DNA of 64,000 bases from Cupriavidus necator A5-1 (GCF_000744095.1 NZ_JQLI01000008.1:2418001-2482000), one strand, 5' to 3'. Numbered from the stretch's first letter, positions 8,338-17,561 are shown. The notes: a model not told the origin generated them from the letters alone. Made by a program: numbers and translations.

Positions 8338-9210
8338 TCAGAATCCATATAGCCGCGCCGGGTTGTCCACCAGGAGCTTGTGGGCGCGCTCCGTGGTCCC
8401 GGCCCATTCGAGGCAGCGCAGCAGCGCCCGTGCGTTGTCCTCGTCCCGAAACGGCGTGATGCCGGCGACGGACAGCGGTCGGCCTGCGGCCGACCCGGGG
8501 TGCGGCCAGTCGGTGCCCCACAGCACGCGATCGGGATTGGCGTCGATCAGGGCACGCGCGAGCGCGGCCACATCGGCGTAGTCGGGCGCCCGCGAGATGC
8601 GGTAGGCGGCCGACAGCTTCACGTATGCGCGCCCGGACGCGACCGCCGCGAGCAAGGTGTCGAAGCCGGCTTGCGACGGCCCCAGCTCTGCCTGCGCGCG
8701 GCCGAAATGATCGATGACCAGCGTCGCGGGCAAGTCGGACAATACGTCGGAAAGCGCCGACAAGGTGGCGAGGCTGGTGTAGGTTTGCACATGCCACCCC
8801 AGCGGCGCCACGCGCGTCGCCGCGCTCATCAACCTGCGCCGCGCCACCTCGGCATCATGCTCGCCGGCAGTCTCCAGGTTGACGCGCACACCGCGCACAC
8901 CCGCGCGGTGCATGGCGGTCAGGACATCGCCGGACGTGGTCTCGTCGATGACCGCCACGCCGCGGCCCGCGCCGCCGAGCTGCGCCAGCGCGTCCAGCAG
9001 GCAAGCATTGTCCGCACCGTACAGACTGGGCTGGACGATGACGGTACGGTCGATTCCCAGGCTGCGGTGCAGCGCGAACAGGGCGTCGAGCGGCGCATCC
9101 GCGGGCGTATACGTGCGTGCGGCGTCGAAGCGGTAGGCTGACGCAGGGCCGATCACGTGCACGTGGCAATCGCATATGCCCGCGGTGGGCCTGGCGACGA
9201 CATCAGTCAT
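8338..9210 (-). CDS. Amidohydrolase family 2 (PDC/lactone hydrolase-like)
   Basis: A 290-residue TIM-barrel hydrolase. The N-terminal CDCHVHVIG supplies the metal-ligand-type histidines (His16, His18), and LWGTDWPHPG near the C-terminus gives the catalytic Asp seen in amidohydrolase-2 enzymes such as 2-pyrone-4,6-dicarboxylate hydrolase (LigI) and 4-sulfomuconolactone hydrolase. The reaction is probably hydrolysis of a lactone or decarboxylation of a small carboxylate. GGAGA lies upstream of the ATG. It lies between a Bug receptor and a class II aldolase in the same orientation. Confidence 0.9.
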   Translation of the reverse strand: MTDVVARPTAGICDCHVHVIGPASAYRFDAARTYTPADAPLDALFALHRSLGIDRTVIVQPSLYGADNACLLDALAQLGGAGRGVAVIDETTSGDVLTAMHRAGVRGVRVNLETAGEHDAEVARRRLMSAATRVAPLGWHVQTYTSLATLSALSDVLSDLPATLVIDHFGRAQAELGPSQAGFDTLLAAVASGRAYVKLSAAYRISRAPDYADVAALARALIDANPDRVLWGTDWPHPGSAAGRPLSVAGITPFRDEDNARALLRCLEWAGTTERAHKLLVDNPARLYGF

Positions 9211-9252
9211 GAGAAAGTCTCCGGAATTGGCAAGGGGAGGGCGGCGAATGCG

Positions 9253-10047
9253 TCAGCTTGCATAGGACGGATAGCCGCCCGGCTCGGCGTCCAGCAAGCG
9301 CAGCATGGCGTGCCACTCGAGTTCGCCGTAAGGCCGGCGCGTGCCGGGCTGGTAGAGGTGTGCCGCGCCGTCCAGGATCTCGTCGGCGGGCACCATCACC
9401 TGGTCCAGGCCGGCCGCCATCGCGTCTACCTGGGCTCGGCACGCCATTTCCAGCTGATACATCAGGTTGAATGCCTGCGGCACCGAGCCCCCGCACACGA
9501 GCAGGCCGTGGTTACGCAGGATCATGGCATTGTGCGGACCCAGATCGGCCACGAGCCGCGCCTGCTCGGCCAGGTCCACCGCGGGCCCTTCGAACTCGTG
9601 ATAGCCGAGATGACCGTGGAACCGCGAGGCGGTCTGCGTAATGGGCAGCAGGCCGCAGCGCATGGCCGACACCGCCATGCCGGCGCGCGTATGCGTATGG
9701 ATGACGCAATGCACGTCAGGACGCGCGCGGTGGATACAGCCGTGGATCACGTAGCCGGACTTGTTGATGCCGTAGTCGGTGTCCGGCTTGCGGCACACGG
9801 TGCCGTCGAAGTCGATCTCGACCAGGTTGGATGCCGTGATCTCCTTGTACAGCAGCCCGTACAGATTGATCAGCAGCTTGCCTTCCCGGCCGGGGATCCG
9901 TGCCGTGATGTGGTTGTAGATCATGTCGGTCATGCCGTGGCGGTCCATCAGCCGATAGCACGCCGCCAGTTCTTTCCGCGCCTGCCATTCCCCTTCGTCC
10001 ACCTCATCCTTCAACGAGGGAAAATTGGTCCCATATCGCATATTCAT
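9253..10047 (-). CDS. Class II aldolase/adducin family protein
   Basis: A 264-residue protein with the class II aldolase fold. HTHTRAGMAVSAM provides the two zinc-binding histidines and ILRNHGLLVCGG the later one; MIYNHITARIPGREGKLLIN is also typical. Family members include L-fuculose-phosphate aldolase and several decarboxylases. The start at 10047 has AGGGG upstream. It is the first gene of a minus-strand set (aldolase, amidohydrolase, Bug receptor) and is divergent from a LysR regulator, which likely controls it. The substrate is unknown. Confidence 0.9.
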   Translation of the reverse strand: MNMRYGTNFPSLKDEVDEGEWQARKELAACYRLMDRHGMTDMIYNHITARIPGREGKLLINLYGLLYKEITASNLVEIDFDGTVCRKPDTDYGINKSGYVIHGCIHRARPDVHCVIHTHTRAGMAVSAMRCGLLPITQTASRFHGHLGYHEFEGPAVDLAEQARLVADLGPHNAMILRNHGLLVCGGSVPQAFNLMYQLEMACRAQVDAMAAGLDQVMVPADEILDGAAHLYQPGTRRPYGELEWHAMLRLLDAEPGGYPSYAS

Positions 10048-10250
10048 CCGTACGCCCCTATGCTGGCATAATAAAAACTAATAATTGCAACCTCGGCTGC
10101 GCTTCCCTGGAACGTGCGCCAGTGCCATGTTTGCAACGATGATATGGAGTCTTCGCTTTGAAGGCCATCGAGAAAATTTCACCATCGCATCGATAAAGCT
10201 AATGCCTCTGCCTTTTCCGGCATCGCCGGACATCCCTGCACAAACCTGTC

Positions 10251-11156
10251 ATGAACCCGCAACTTCCTCCCCTCAATCCGCTGCGCGTGTTCGAAAGCGC
10301 GGCGCGGCACCTCAGCTTCACCAGCGCCGCGCAGGAACTGCACATCACGCAGGGCGCGGTCAGCCACCAGATCAAGGCACTGGAAAGCTGGCTCGGTTTC
10401 GAGCTGTTCGAACGGGGCTCGCGGCGCCTGCGCCTGACCCGGGGAGGCGAACTCTATGCCGCGGCGCTCGGTGGCGCGTTTGCGGAGATCGTGCGGGCCA
10501 CCCAGGAGCTGGTCTCCACGGGCGCCAAGCAGGTACTTACCGTGCGCGGACACACCACGCTGTTCGTGCGCTGGCTCATTCCGCTGCTGCCCGCCTTCCA
10601 GTCCGACCATCCTGACATCAACGTGAAGCTGACCTCCAGCGTCGAAGGCGTGGACTTCAAGCGCGACAATGCCGATGTGGGCATCGTCTACGGCGATGGG
10701 CCCTGGGAAGGGCTGCGCAACGACCTGCTGTTCAGCGACGAACTCACGCCCATCATGGCGCCCGAACTCGCCGCCCGGCTACCCAGTCCGTGCACCACCG
10801 AGGCGCTGCTGGAACTGCCGCTGCTGCACTCCAATCGGCGGCCGCAACACTGGCCCGACTGGATCCGCGCGGCCGGCGCGGAACGGGGTCTGGCGGTGGG
10901 CGACATGTACTACGAGGATCTCAGCGTCATCTATCAATGCGCCACCGAAGGCCTGGGGGTAGCGCTCGGCCAACTCCGCTACCTGGAGAACGACCTGGCG
11001 CAGGGCAGGCTGGTGGCGCCGCATCCGCTGGTGTTGCGGCGCCCGCGCGGCTACCACCTGGTCTGCCCCGCGGCGCGCGCCGACGACGGCAAGATCGCTT
11101 GCTTCCGTAACTGGCTGCTGGCGCGGGCTAAGGTGCCCGTATGTCTTGCTCCTTGA
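10251..11156 (+). CDS. LysR family transcriptional regulator (GcvA-like)
   Basis: A 301-residue regulator. The N-terminal helix-turn-helix FTSAAQELHITQGAVSHQIK and the following ALESWLGFELFERGSRRLRL are standard LysR, closest in style to the GcvA group. A substrate-binding effector domain follows. It is divergent from the aldolase gene with a 203-bp, partly AT-rich spacer, the normal arrangement for a LysR activator of its neighbour. Its 3' end overlaps the convergent Bug gene by 29 bp. Confidence 0.93.
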   Translation: MNPQLPPLNPLRVFESAARHLSFTSAAQELHITQGAVSHQIKALESWLGFELFERGSRRLRLTRGGELYAAALGGAFAEIVRATQELVSTGAKQVLTVRGHTTLFVRWLIPLLPAFQSDHPDINVKLTSSVEGVDFKRDNADVGIVYGDGPWEGLRNDLLFSDELTPIMAPELAARLPSPCTTEALLELPLLHSNRRPQHWPDWIRAAGAERGLAVGDMYYEDLSVIYQCATEGLGVALGQLRYLENDLAQGRLVAPHPLVLRRPRGYHLVCPAARADDGKIACFRNWLLARAKVPVCLAP

Positions 11157-12117
11157 TGATCTTGCCCCATTTGCGGCTTTCGGCCTGGATCAGTTCACCG
11201 AACTGCTCCGGCGTGGTGGCGGCGGGAACCGCGCCCATGCTGGCCAATTGCTTGCGCACGGCTGGCTGGTCGAGCACCTGGTGCACATCGGCGCTCAATT
11301 TCCGGATCCGCTCGGGTGGCGTGCCGTCCGGCGCAACCAGACCGAACCAGTTGGCGAAGTCGTATCCTGGCACCCCGGCCTCGGACAACGTAGGGACGTC
11401 GGGCAGCAAAGGGGAGCGCCTGGCGGCCAACACCCCCAGCGCATGCAGCTTGCCAGCCTTTACGTACGGCAGAGCCTGGACCAGGCTGTCGAAGGTCACC
11501 GACACCTGTTTGCCGAGCAGGTCGTTGAAGCTGGGGCCGCTGCCCTTGTAAGGAATGTGCGCCAGCTTTACGCCGGCCATGTCGTTGAAGAGTTCGCCGG
11601 CCAGATGCGGCGCGCCACCCACGCCTGAGGAGGAAAAGGTGATCTGGTCAGGCTTGTTCCTGGCCAGCGCGATCAACTCCTTCACGTTCTTCGCGGGCAA
11701 GCCGGGGTTTGCCACCAGCACGAAATTCACCTGCACCACATTCGAGATCGGCGCGAAATCCTTGAGCGGATCCACGTTCATTGCATACAAGTGCGGATTG
11801 ATCGATAGATTGCCGAGCGTCGCCAGGAAGATCGTGTAGCCATCAGGCGTCGCCCGGGCCGCCATCTCGGTACCGATCACGCCGCCGGCACCGCCGCGGT
11901 TGTCGACGATGACCTGCTGGCCCCAAAGGTTGGTCAGCCGCTCCGCGATCAGGCGCGCCACGATATCCGTGCCGCCCCCGGCGGGGAAGGCCACGATCAT
12001 GCGCACTGGCTTGCTGGGAAAGGACTCGGCACGCACGCCGAAGGCACAAGCCGCGATGGCCAGGGCCAGCACCGCCCGGCCTGGCCCAGGCAGGCTGCGC
12101 CGGCGTGGCGGCATCAT
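11128..12117 (-). CDS. Bug family (TctC) tripartite tricarboxylate receptor
   Basis: A 329-residue periplasmic receptor beginning MMPPRRRSLPGPGRAVLALA with a signal peptide ending about FGVRA, then ESFPSKPVRMIVAFPAGG. Typical blocks are VIVDNRGGAGGVIGTEMAAR and VKLAHIPYKGSGPSFNDLLG. The start codon overlaps the stop of the upstream isomerase-like gene (ATGA), so the two are coupled. The 3' end overlaps the convergent LysR gene by 29 bp. The ligand is unknown. Confidence 0.92.
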   Translation of the reverse strand: MMPPRRRSLPGPGRAVLALAIAACAFGVRAESFPSKPVRMIVAFPAGGGTDIVARLIAERLTNLWGQQVIVDNRGGAGGVIGTEMAARATPDGYTIFLATLGNLSINPHLYAMNVDPLKDFAPISNVVQVNFVLVANPGLPAKNVKELIALARNKPDQITFSSSGVGGAPHLAGELFNDMAGVKLAHIPYKGSGPSFNDLLGKQVSVTFDSLVQALPYVKAGKLHALGVLAARRSPLLPDVPTLSEAGVPGYDFANWFGLVAPDGTPPERIRKLSADVHQVLDQPAVRKQLASMGAVPAATTPEQFGELIQAESRKWGKIIKEQDIRAP

Positions 12118-12410
12118 GGCCGCCCCCGATCCTGGGTCGCCAGGAAGGCCTTCGCCGACTCCTCGTCCAGCAAGGGATAGACGTCGAAATGGGCCGGAAT
12201 GATGTCCGCCCATTCGTTCATCAAGCGGTGCAGGGTGGTGTTCGAGTCGACGTCGAACAGCGCGACGGCGCCGCGCCCGACCCGCGCATGCACCGAGCGG
12301 GCCAGTCCGGCATCGAGCAGGGGACGCATCCATTCCCAGTAGTGGCTGCGCGAGTCGACCAGCGTGGAAGGACGCTCCGGACGGGGGGTACTGATGACGA
12401 GAAATAGCAT
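12114..12410 (-). CDS. Muconolactone isomerase-like small protein
   Basis: A 98-residue protein starting at the ATG at 12410 (AGGAGA upstream). The opening MLFLVISTPRP and the later segment GAVALFDVDSNTTLHRLMNE resemble the MIase family, in which muconolactone delta-isomerase forms decamers of ferredoxin-like subunits. It lacks a complete set of neighbours for the beta-ketoadipate pathway, so it may isomerise a different lactone or only share the fold. It is coupled by ATGA to a Bug receptor, an arrangement that suggests uptake and conversion of one compound. Confidence 0.72.
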   Translation of the reverse strand: MLFLVISTPRPERPSTLVDSRSHYWEWMRPLLDAGLARSVHARVGRGAVALFDVDSNTTLHRLMNEWADIIPAHFDVYPLLDEESAKAFLATQDRGRP

Positions 12411-12647
12411 GGTGTCTCCTACCATCATGACGAAAGCATGGAGGCGAGACACCCGCGGTACAGGCGATCTATTGGGAATTCTCATCGTCGCCCGGCCAGA
12501 CCAGCGCATGGAACCGCTGCAGCGTTCGCTCTTTGGTTTTGAGCATGGTAGGGCGCGTGCGGGCTTTTTTACAGCGACGATATCTCACAATCCCATTAGA
12601 AAAAATAATTCGAAACCTGAGCCAGCATGAGCGGCCGACAGTCCCTG

Positions 12648-14138
12648 TCAATCAATCCCCTGCACGTCAAAAACATGAAAGCCCCAGGGTGGCATGTCCA
12701 GGAAAAGGCCACGGGCGCGCAGGTCATCGCCCGGTCGATCATAGACAGCCGGGCCGAGCCGGTCCTGGAGCCGTACGGTCCGCCCCCCCAGTTCCGTGAA
12801 GGGCGTTCGCATGAAGCATTGGCTCTGCTGCGGCGAGTAGTTCACGGCCACGAACATCCACTCGTGAGGAGCCCGTACCCAACGGAACGCAATGAAGTTG
12901 TCCGATGTTTTGTTCTCGCCCCAGACCGGAACGCATTCCAGCAAGGACCAATTGCCATCGCGAAGCAGCGGTTGGCGCAACACGGCAAGCAACCGGGCAT
13001 AGAATTGCGCGAGCGCTCCGTCCACCGCTTCGTCCGGAGCGCGGACCAGATGCGGTGAGATACGTGTGCGCCGGCCCGCGAGCTGTCCCTGGTGGAAGAA
13101 CCGCAAGCCCGGCGAGAGGAAGGTCAGCACCGCGGCAGCCGCATGGACTTCGGGTGCAAAGGTTGATGCGGCGCGCGGCTCGTCGTGATTCTCCAGAAAG
13201 CGCGCCAGCTTGTCCTGATAGGCCATGTCCGCGCCCAGATGCTCGCGCACGGGGCGGGCGCGCTGTTCGCGCAAGCGGTCGTACAAGCGCTTGTCATAGG
13301 TGTAGTCGAAGCCCTGCTGCTGCAGCGTCCATTCCATATCCCAGTAGACTTCAGCCATGAACAGGAAGCCGGGATGCTGGCGCCGCACCGTCCCCGTCGC
13401 CTTCGGCCAGAACAGGTCGGGCCGGATGCCCCAGGTGCGCTCGAACACCTCGGGCAATACGAGCATGGCCATGTCGCAGCGCACGCCGTCGCACTGGTCA
13501 GCAATGCGCTCTAGTTCCCCAATCATCGCTTGCTGCAATTGCGGATTGCCGTAGTTGAGCTGCAGCGTGTCGGGCCAGCCGTCGAAGTATGGATCCCTGC
13601 CGTAGGCAAGCAGCAGCGGTCCGTTCTTCGTTGCCACGCGGCAATAGTTGCGGGGCGAACGCACCAGATCCTCCTCGCTGCCATGGACGAAATAGTCCGG
13701 GTGCTCGTCGGTCCACGCATGATCCGGGGCCATGTGGTTCGGCACGAAATCGAGCATCAGGCGCAGACCGCGCTGTCGCGCGCGCGTGCGCAGGCGCGCC
13801 AGCGCTTCGTCGCCACCGAGGTCGCTGTGCACGCTGTAACGCGTGATTGCAAAGCCGGAACCAGCGATATCGTCCTCGCGCAGGTCGGGCAGCGTTTGCT
13901 CGAACTCGCGCCGCCACGCTGCGTTGCTGCGCGAGATGCGCTGCGCGGCAGGTCCCGTCTGCCAGACGCTCAGCAACCAGAGCCAGTCGAAACCCATCAC
14001 CACCAGATGGTCCAGTTCGGTGTCGGCGATGTCATCCAGCGTGGCCGCATGGCCGAGCGATAGCGACAGCTCGGTCAACCGGACCCGCGTGTTGAGCTGG
14101 TAAAGCGCCGGATAGCGAGGTGTCAGCACAGCCGTCAC
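12648..14138 (-). CDS. GH13 family alpha-glucan/trehalose-type glycoside hydrolase
   Basis: A 496-residue alpha-amylase-superfamily enzyme. The four GH13 regions are visible in order: DFVPNHMAPDH (region I), GVRCDMAML with the nucleophile Asp (II), FLFMAEVYWDME with the acid/base Glu (III) and FLENHDEPRAA with the third Asp (IV). The start is a GTG at 14138 that overlaps the stop of the GH63-like gene (GTGA); longer readings are shadows of that gene. No signal peptide is seen, so it is cytoplasmic. Its exact specificity (trehalose, maltooligosaccharide or another glucan) cannot be set from sequence. Confidence 0.88.
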   Translation of the reverse strand: MTAVLTPRYPALYQLNTRVRLTELSLSLGHAATLDDIADTELDHLVVMGFDWLWLLSVWQTGPAAQRISRSNAAWRREFEQTLPDLREDDIAGSGFAITRYSVHSDLGGDEALARLRTRARQRGLRLMLDFVPNHMAPDHAWTDEHPDYFVHGSEEDLVRSPRNYCRVATKNGPLLLAYGRDPYFDGWPDTLQLNYGNPQLQQAMIGELERIADQCDGVRCDMAMLVLPEVFERTWGIRPDLFWPKATGTVRRQHPGFLFMAEVYWDMEWTLQQQGFDYTYDKRLYDRLREQRARPVREHLGADMAYQDKLARFLENHDEPRAASTFAPEVHAAAAVLTFLSPGLRFFHQGQLAGRRTRISPHLVRAPDEAVDGALAQFYARLLAVLRQPLLRDGNWSLLECVPVWGENKTSDNFIAFRWVRAPHEWMFVAVNYSPQQSQCFMRTPFTELGGRTVRLQDRLGPAVYDRPGDDLRARGLFLDMPPWGFHVFDVQGID

Positions 14139-16945
14139 CCCCCCTGGCTGGCCTTCTCGGGATTGACAGAATTGCCGGGGATTGCAGACTCCGGGCCCTT
14201 GTGAGCGGATCTCAGCGCGCGCAAGACCCCCACCTCCGCGCCCGGCGTGAGCAGGATGTCCTTGGACAGCACGGCATTCGCCTGGATGATGCGCGCGACG
14301 CAGCCGGTCCAGCCGGTCTGGTGGCTCGCGCCGATCCCGGCACCGGTGTCGCCGTGGAAATACTCGTAGAACAGCACCAGGTCGCGCCAGTGCGGGTCGT
14401 CGCGGAACTTGTGCGCCGCGCCATATATGGGCCTGCGGCCGTCTCCGTCGCGCAGGAAGATCCGGCTCAGGCGCTCGCCCAATTCCTGCGCCACTTCGAG
14501 CAGCGTCATCATCTGGCCAGACCCGGTCGGACACTCGACCTTGAAGTCCTCGCCGAAATAGGCATACAGGCGTATCAGCGAGGTGTAGAGCAGGTAATTG
14601 ATCGGCATCCACACCGGCCCGCGCCAGTTGGAATTGCCGCCGAACATGCCACTGTCGGAATCGCCCGGCACGTAGGCCACGCGATACTCCTGGCCCGCGT
14701 GGCGAAAGACGTAAGGGTGCTCGAGGTGGAAGCGCGACAGCGCGCGGATGCCATGCGGGCCGAAGAACTCATCTTCGTCCAGCATGCGCGCCAGAATACG
14801 ACGCAGCTTCTGCTCGCCAACGATTGACAGCATGCGCCGGTTGGCTATGCCGGGCTGCTGGGGCAGATGCATGTTGGCGGCGAGCTCGGGGTGGCGCCCC
14901 AGGAACAGCCTGGCACGCTCGCGGAACTTCGGCAGCCTGGCGAGGATATCTTCTTCGAACACCGCCACCGCGGCCAGTGGCAGCAGCCCGACGATGGAGC
15001 GGACCTTGAGGCGCGTGGCGCTGCCGTCCGGGAAACGCAGCACATCGTAGAAGAAGCCATCCTCTTCATCCCACATTTCGTCTTTCCGCTCGCCGACGCT
15101 GTCCAGCGCGCCGGCAATGAACACCGTGTGCTGGAAGAATTTCTCGACGAACTCCTCGTAGAGCGGCTCCTGCAACGCAAGCTCAACCGCGATGCGCAGC
15201 ATCTGCTGGCTGAAGAACACCATCCACGCGGTACCGTCGGCCTGGTCCAGGTAACCGCCCGTGGGCAGCGGCGACGAGCGGTCGAACACGCCGATATTGT
15301 CGAGCCCGAGAAAGCCGCCCTCGAAGACATTGGCACCCGTGCGGTCCTTGCGGTTGACCCACCAGGTGAAGTTGACCAGCAGTTTGGAGAAGGCGTACTT
15401 GAGGAACTCGATGTCGCCCCTGCCACCGTGACGCTCCTTGTCGAGGACGTAGAGCTGCATCGTCGCCCAGGCATGCACGGGCGGATTGACATCGCCGAAG
15501 TTCCACTCGTAAGCGGGGAGCTGGCCATTGGGGTGCAGATAGTCGTTGCGCAGCATCAGGTCGAGCTGTTGCTTGGCGAAGTCGGGGTCGACCATGCTCA
15601 GCGGAATCATGTGAAACGCCAGGTCCCACGCGGCGTACCAGGGATACTCCCATTTGTCCGGCATCGAGATGATGTCGTCGTTGAACATGTGCGCCCATTC
15701 GCTGTTGCGTACCCGCCTGCGCTCCAGTTTCGGCAACCGGCCACCCGCGCCGTGCTCGTCGAGCCAGACGCCGAGGTCATAGTAGAAGTACTGCTTGGTC
15801 CAGAGCATGCCGGCCAGCGCCTGGCGCATGACGCTCACCCGGTCTGGGTTGTCGCGAATCGCGAGCGGTGTCATCGACGCGTAGAAGGCATCGGCCTCCT
15901 CCAGCCTGGCGGCGAACACGGCGTCGAAATCATTGAAGGGCGCGGATGCCGCGCCCGGCGCCCGGGTCGTCAACCGTAACCGCACGACTTGCGACTCCCC
16001 ACCGCCGAGGTTGAGCTGATACTGGGGCGCCGCCTTGGTTCCCTGCTGCGCGGGGTTCACCGCCGCGGCATCGCCGTGCACGATGAAGTTGTGGATACCG
16101 TCCTTCGCGTAGGGCGACGCGTTGCCCGTGCCGAACAGCCGGGTGTTGTTGGTTTCATTCTCGGTGAAGAGCAGCGGCACGTCGGCGTCGCAGTAGAGGT
16201 AATACTCGCCCAGCGATTCCAGAAACAACGGGTCGCTGTGACGGGCGCGGACCGCCGCTTGCCCGGGGGAATCGACGCGTTCGAGGAGCGGCTTCGATCC
16301 GCCCCCCGGCTGCGACCACGTATTGCGGAACCACAGGGTCGGCAACACGTGCAGCGGCGCCGCGTCCGGGCCGCGGTTGAAGACACCGATTCGCACCAGC
16401 ACGTCTTCAGGCGCCGCCTTAGCGTATTCGACAAAGACGTCAAAATACCGGTTGCCGTCAAACACGCCGGTGTCCAGCAACTCGTACTCGGCCTCATGCT
16501 TGCCGCGGCCGCGGTTGGTCTGGACGAGGTCATTGTATGGATAGGCGGTCTGCGGATACTTGTACAAATACTTCATGTACGAGTGCGTCGGCGTGGAATC
16601 GAGATAGAAGTAGTACTCTTTCACGTCCTCGCCATGATTGCCTTCGCCGTTGGCCAGACCAAAGGCGCGCTCCTTCAGGATCGGATCGCGCCCATTCCAC
16701 AGGGCTAGGGCGAAGCACAATACCTGGTGGTCGTCGCTGATACCGCCGAGGCCGTCCTCGCCCCACCGGTAGGCGCGCGAGCGGGCCTGGTCATGGGTGA
16801 AGTAGTTCCAGGCGTCGCCGTTGTCGCTGTAGTCCTCGCGCACCGTCCCCCATTGCCGCTCGCTGAGGTAGGGCCCCCATTTTTTCCAGGCCGCACGGCC
16901 CGCCTGCGCTTCGTCGAGCCGGTTCTTCTCTGCTTCGTTGCTCAT
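14135..16945 (-). CDS. GH63/MGH1-like glycoside hydrolase
   Basis: A 936-residue cytoplasmic enzyme; the ATG at 16945 follows AAGGAGAG. The C-terminal half has the (alpha/alpha)6-barrel motif GGNSNWRGPVWMPINYLLYT characteristic of GH63 and mannosylglycerate-hydrolase-like domains, plus EYPWYAAWDLAFHMIPLSMV. The N-terminal part (KKWGPYLSERQWGTVREDYS, HDQARSRAYRWGEDGLGGIS) matches the bacterial subgroup annotated as glucosidase. It is translationally coupled to the GH13 gene, so the two likely act on one alpha-glucoside or compatible solute such as a glucosylglycerate or trehalose-like compound. Confidence 0.88.
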   Translation of the reverse strand: MSNEAEKNRLDEAQAGRAAWKKWGPYLSERQWGTVREDYSDNGDAWNYFTHDQARSRAYRWGEDGLGGISDDHQVLCFALALWNGRDPILKERAFGLANGEGNHGEDVKEYYFYLDSTPTHSYMKYLYKYPQTAYPYNDLVQTNRGRGKHEAEYELLDTGVFDGNRYFDVFVEYAKAAPEDVLVRIGVFNRGPDAAPLHVLPTLWFRNTWSQPGGGSKPLLERVDSPGQAAVRARHSDPLFLESLGEYYLYCDADVPLLFTENETNNTRLFGTGNASPYAKDGIHNFIVHGDAAAVNPAQQGTKAAPQYQLNLGGGESQVVRLRLTTRAPGAASAPFNDFDAVFAARLEEADAFYASMTPLAIRDNPDRVSVMRQALAGMLWTKQYFYYDLGVWLDEHGAGGRLPKLERRRVRNSEWAHMFNDDIISMPDKWEYPWYAAWDLAFHMIPLSMVDPDFAKQQLDLMLRNDYLHPNGQLPAYEWNFGDVNPPVHAWATMQLYVLDKERHGGRGDIEFLKYAFSKLLVNFTWWVNRKDRTGANVFEGGFLGLDNIGVFDRSSPLPTGGYLDQADGTAWMVFFSQQMLRIAVELALQEPLYEEFVEKFFQHTVFIAGALDSVGERKDEMWDEEDGFFYDVLRFPDGSATRLKVRSIVGLLPLAAVAVFEEDILARLPKFRERARLFLGRHPELAANMHLPQQPGIANRRMLSIVGEQKLRRILARMLDEDEFFGPHGIRALSRFHLEHPYVFRHAGQEYRVAYVPGDSDSGMFGGNSNWRGPVWMPINYLLYTSLIRLYAYFGEDFKVECPTGSGQMMTLLEVAQELGERLSRIFLRDGDGRRPIYGAAHKFRDDPHWRDLVLFYEYFHGDTGAGIGASHQTGWTGCVARIIQANAVLSKDILLTPGAEVGVLRALRSAHKGPESAIPGNSVNPEKASQGG

Positions 16946-17009
16946 GGCGCACTCTCCTTCTGGCCGGCGAAACCCGGCGTCTGGATCGGAATGGGAACGG
17001 GCGTGAGCA

Positions 17010-17170
17010 CGATACACGTGCAATCCAGTCAGGCATCAAGCCGGCTTCGACGAAACCTGCGCAGTTGCCTGGTACGCACCCAGCGCGCCGCCACCTTGCA
17101 AGACGAGAATCGCCCGGTCGAGCTTTCCGCCATCCGCGATGAATTCGACGTCTTCGCGTGGCTTGGCGTG
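17010..17170 (-). pseudogene. Frameshifted fragment of a patatin-like phospholipase gene
   Basis: In one minus-strand frame the residues GGKLDRAILVLQGGGALGAY end in QA, the N-terminal oxyanion motif of patatin-like phospholipases. The match then stops, and a different frame continues with FVEAGLMPDWIARVS, which is the expected next segment (normally ALxEAGxEPDWIAGVS before the serine motif). So a frameshift falls at about 17040-17070, and the rest of the gene, including GXSXG, is gone. The fragment sits just upstream of the GH63-like gene. It is a decayed gene end, not a functional gene. Confidence 0.7.
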
Positions 17171-17253
17171 GCCATGATGGTCCCTGGGGAATGGGGTACG
17201 TACGCACGTAAAAAAGCTTAGGCGCCTGGAGCGCGCTATCGGGTGCCGTCCGA

Positions 17254-17279
17254 CAAAAAAAGCCCGCACAAGGCGGGCT
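17254..17279 (-). terminator. Intrinsic terminator, minus strand
   Basis: Read on the minus strand, a 7-bp stem AGCCCGC/GCGGGCT with a 5-nt loop is followed by a run of T. No minus-strand gene ends immediately before it now; it lies ahead of the patatin remnant and may insulate the GH63-GH13 genes from upstream transcription or be left over from a lost gene. Confidence 0.75.
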
Positions 17280-17539
17280 ACGGGAAATGCCGAGAGGGGG
17301 TCAACTCACGACCTTTCAATTTTCATTCGGATGTGATGCGCCGGATACCCCCATATGGGGGCGTCGGCGGACCTGATTCGCTTGAGGCAGTTTCAAACTG
17401 AGGCCAATGGCTCGTTATCGGCACGTTTGTAAAGCTGGCGCTAGCATCGGGCCGAGCGTTCCAAATATAAATTTGTGCAATGCAAAAACGCCATCCAAGC
17501 CAACCTATACTTGAACTCAAACTTGCCGGGGAAAAAAAA

Positions 17540-17557
17540 CCACCTAATAGGAGGTGG
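17540..17557 (+). promoter_or_regulatory. Hairpin burying the Shine-Dalgarno of the DYTDG protein
   Basis: CCACCT (17540-17545) pairs perfectly with AGGTGG (17552-17557) around a 6-nt loop. The second arm and loop contain the very strong Shine-Dalgarno AGGAGGTG (17549-17556) for the ATG at 17562. In the mRNA the ribosome site would be closed, as in simple RNA thermometers or other translational switches. Read on the minus strand the same hairpin is followed by eight T, so it may also terminate leftward transcription. A TATACT -10-like box lies at 17506-17511. Confidence 0.55.
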
Positions 17558-17561
17558 AACG

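Noticed and set aside
14139..14612. N-terminal extension of the GH13 gene
   Set aside because: It lies inside the GH63-like gene in another frame, is arginine-rich, and the GTG at 14138 gives the proper start with GTGA coupling.
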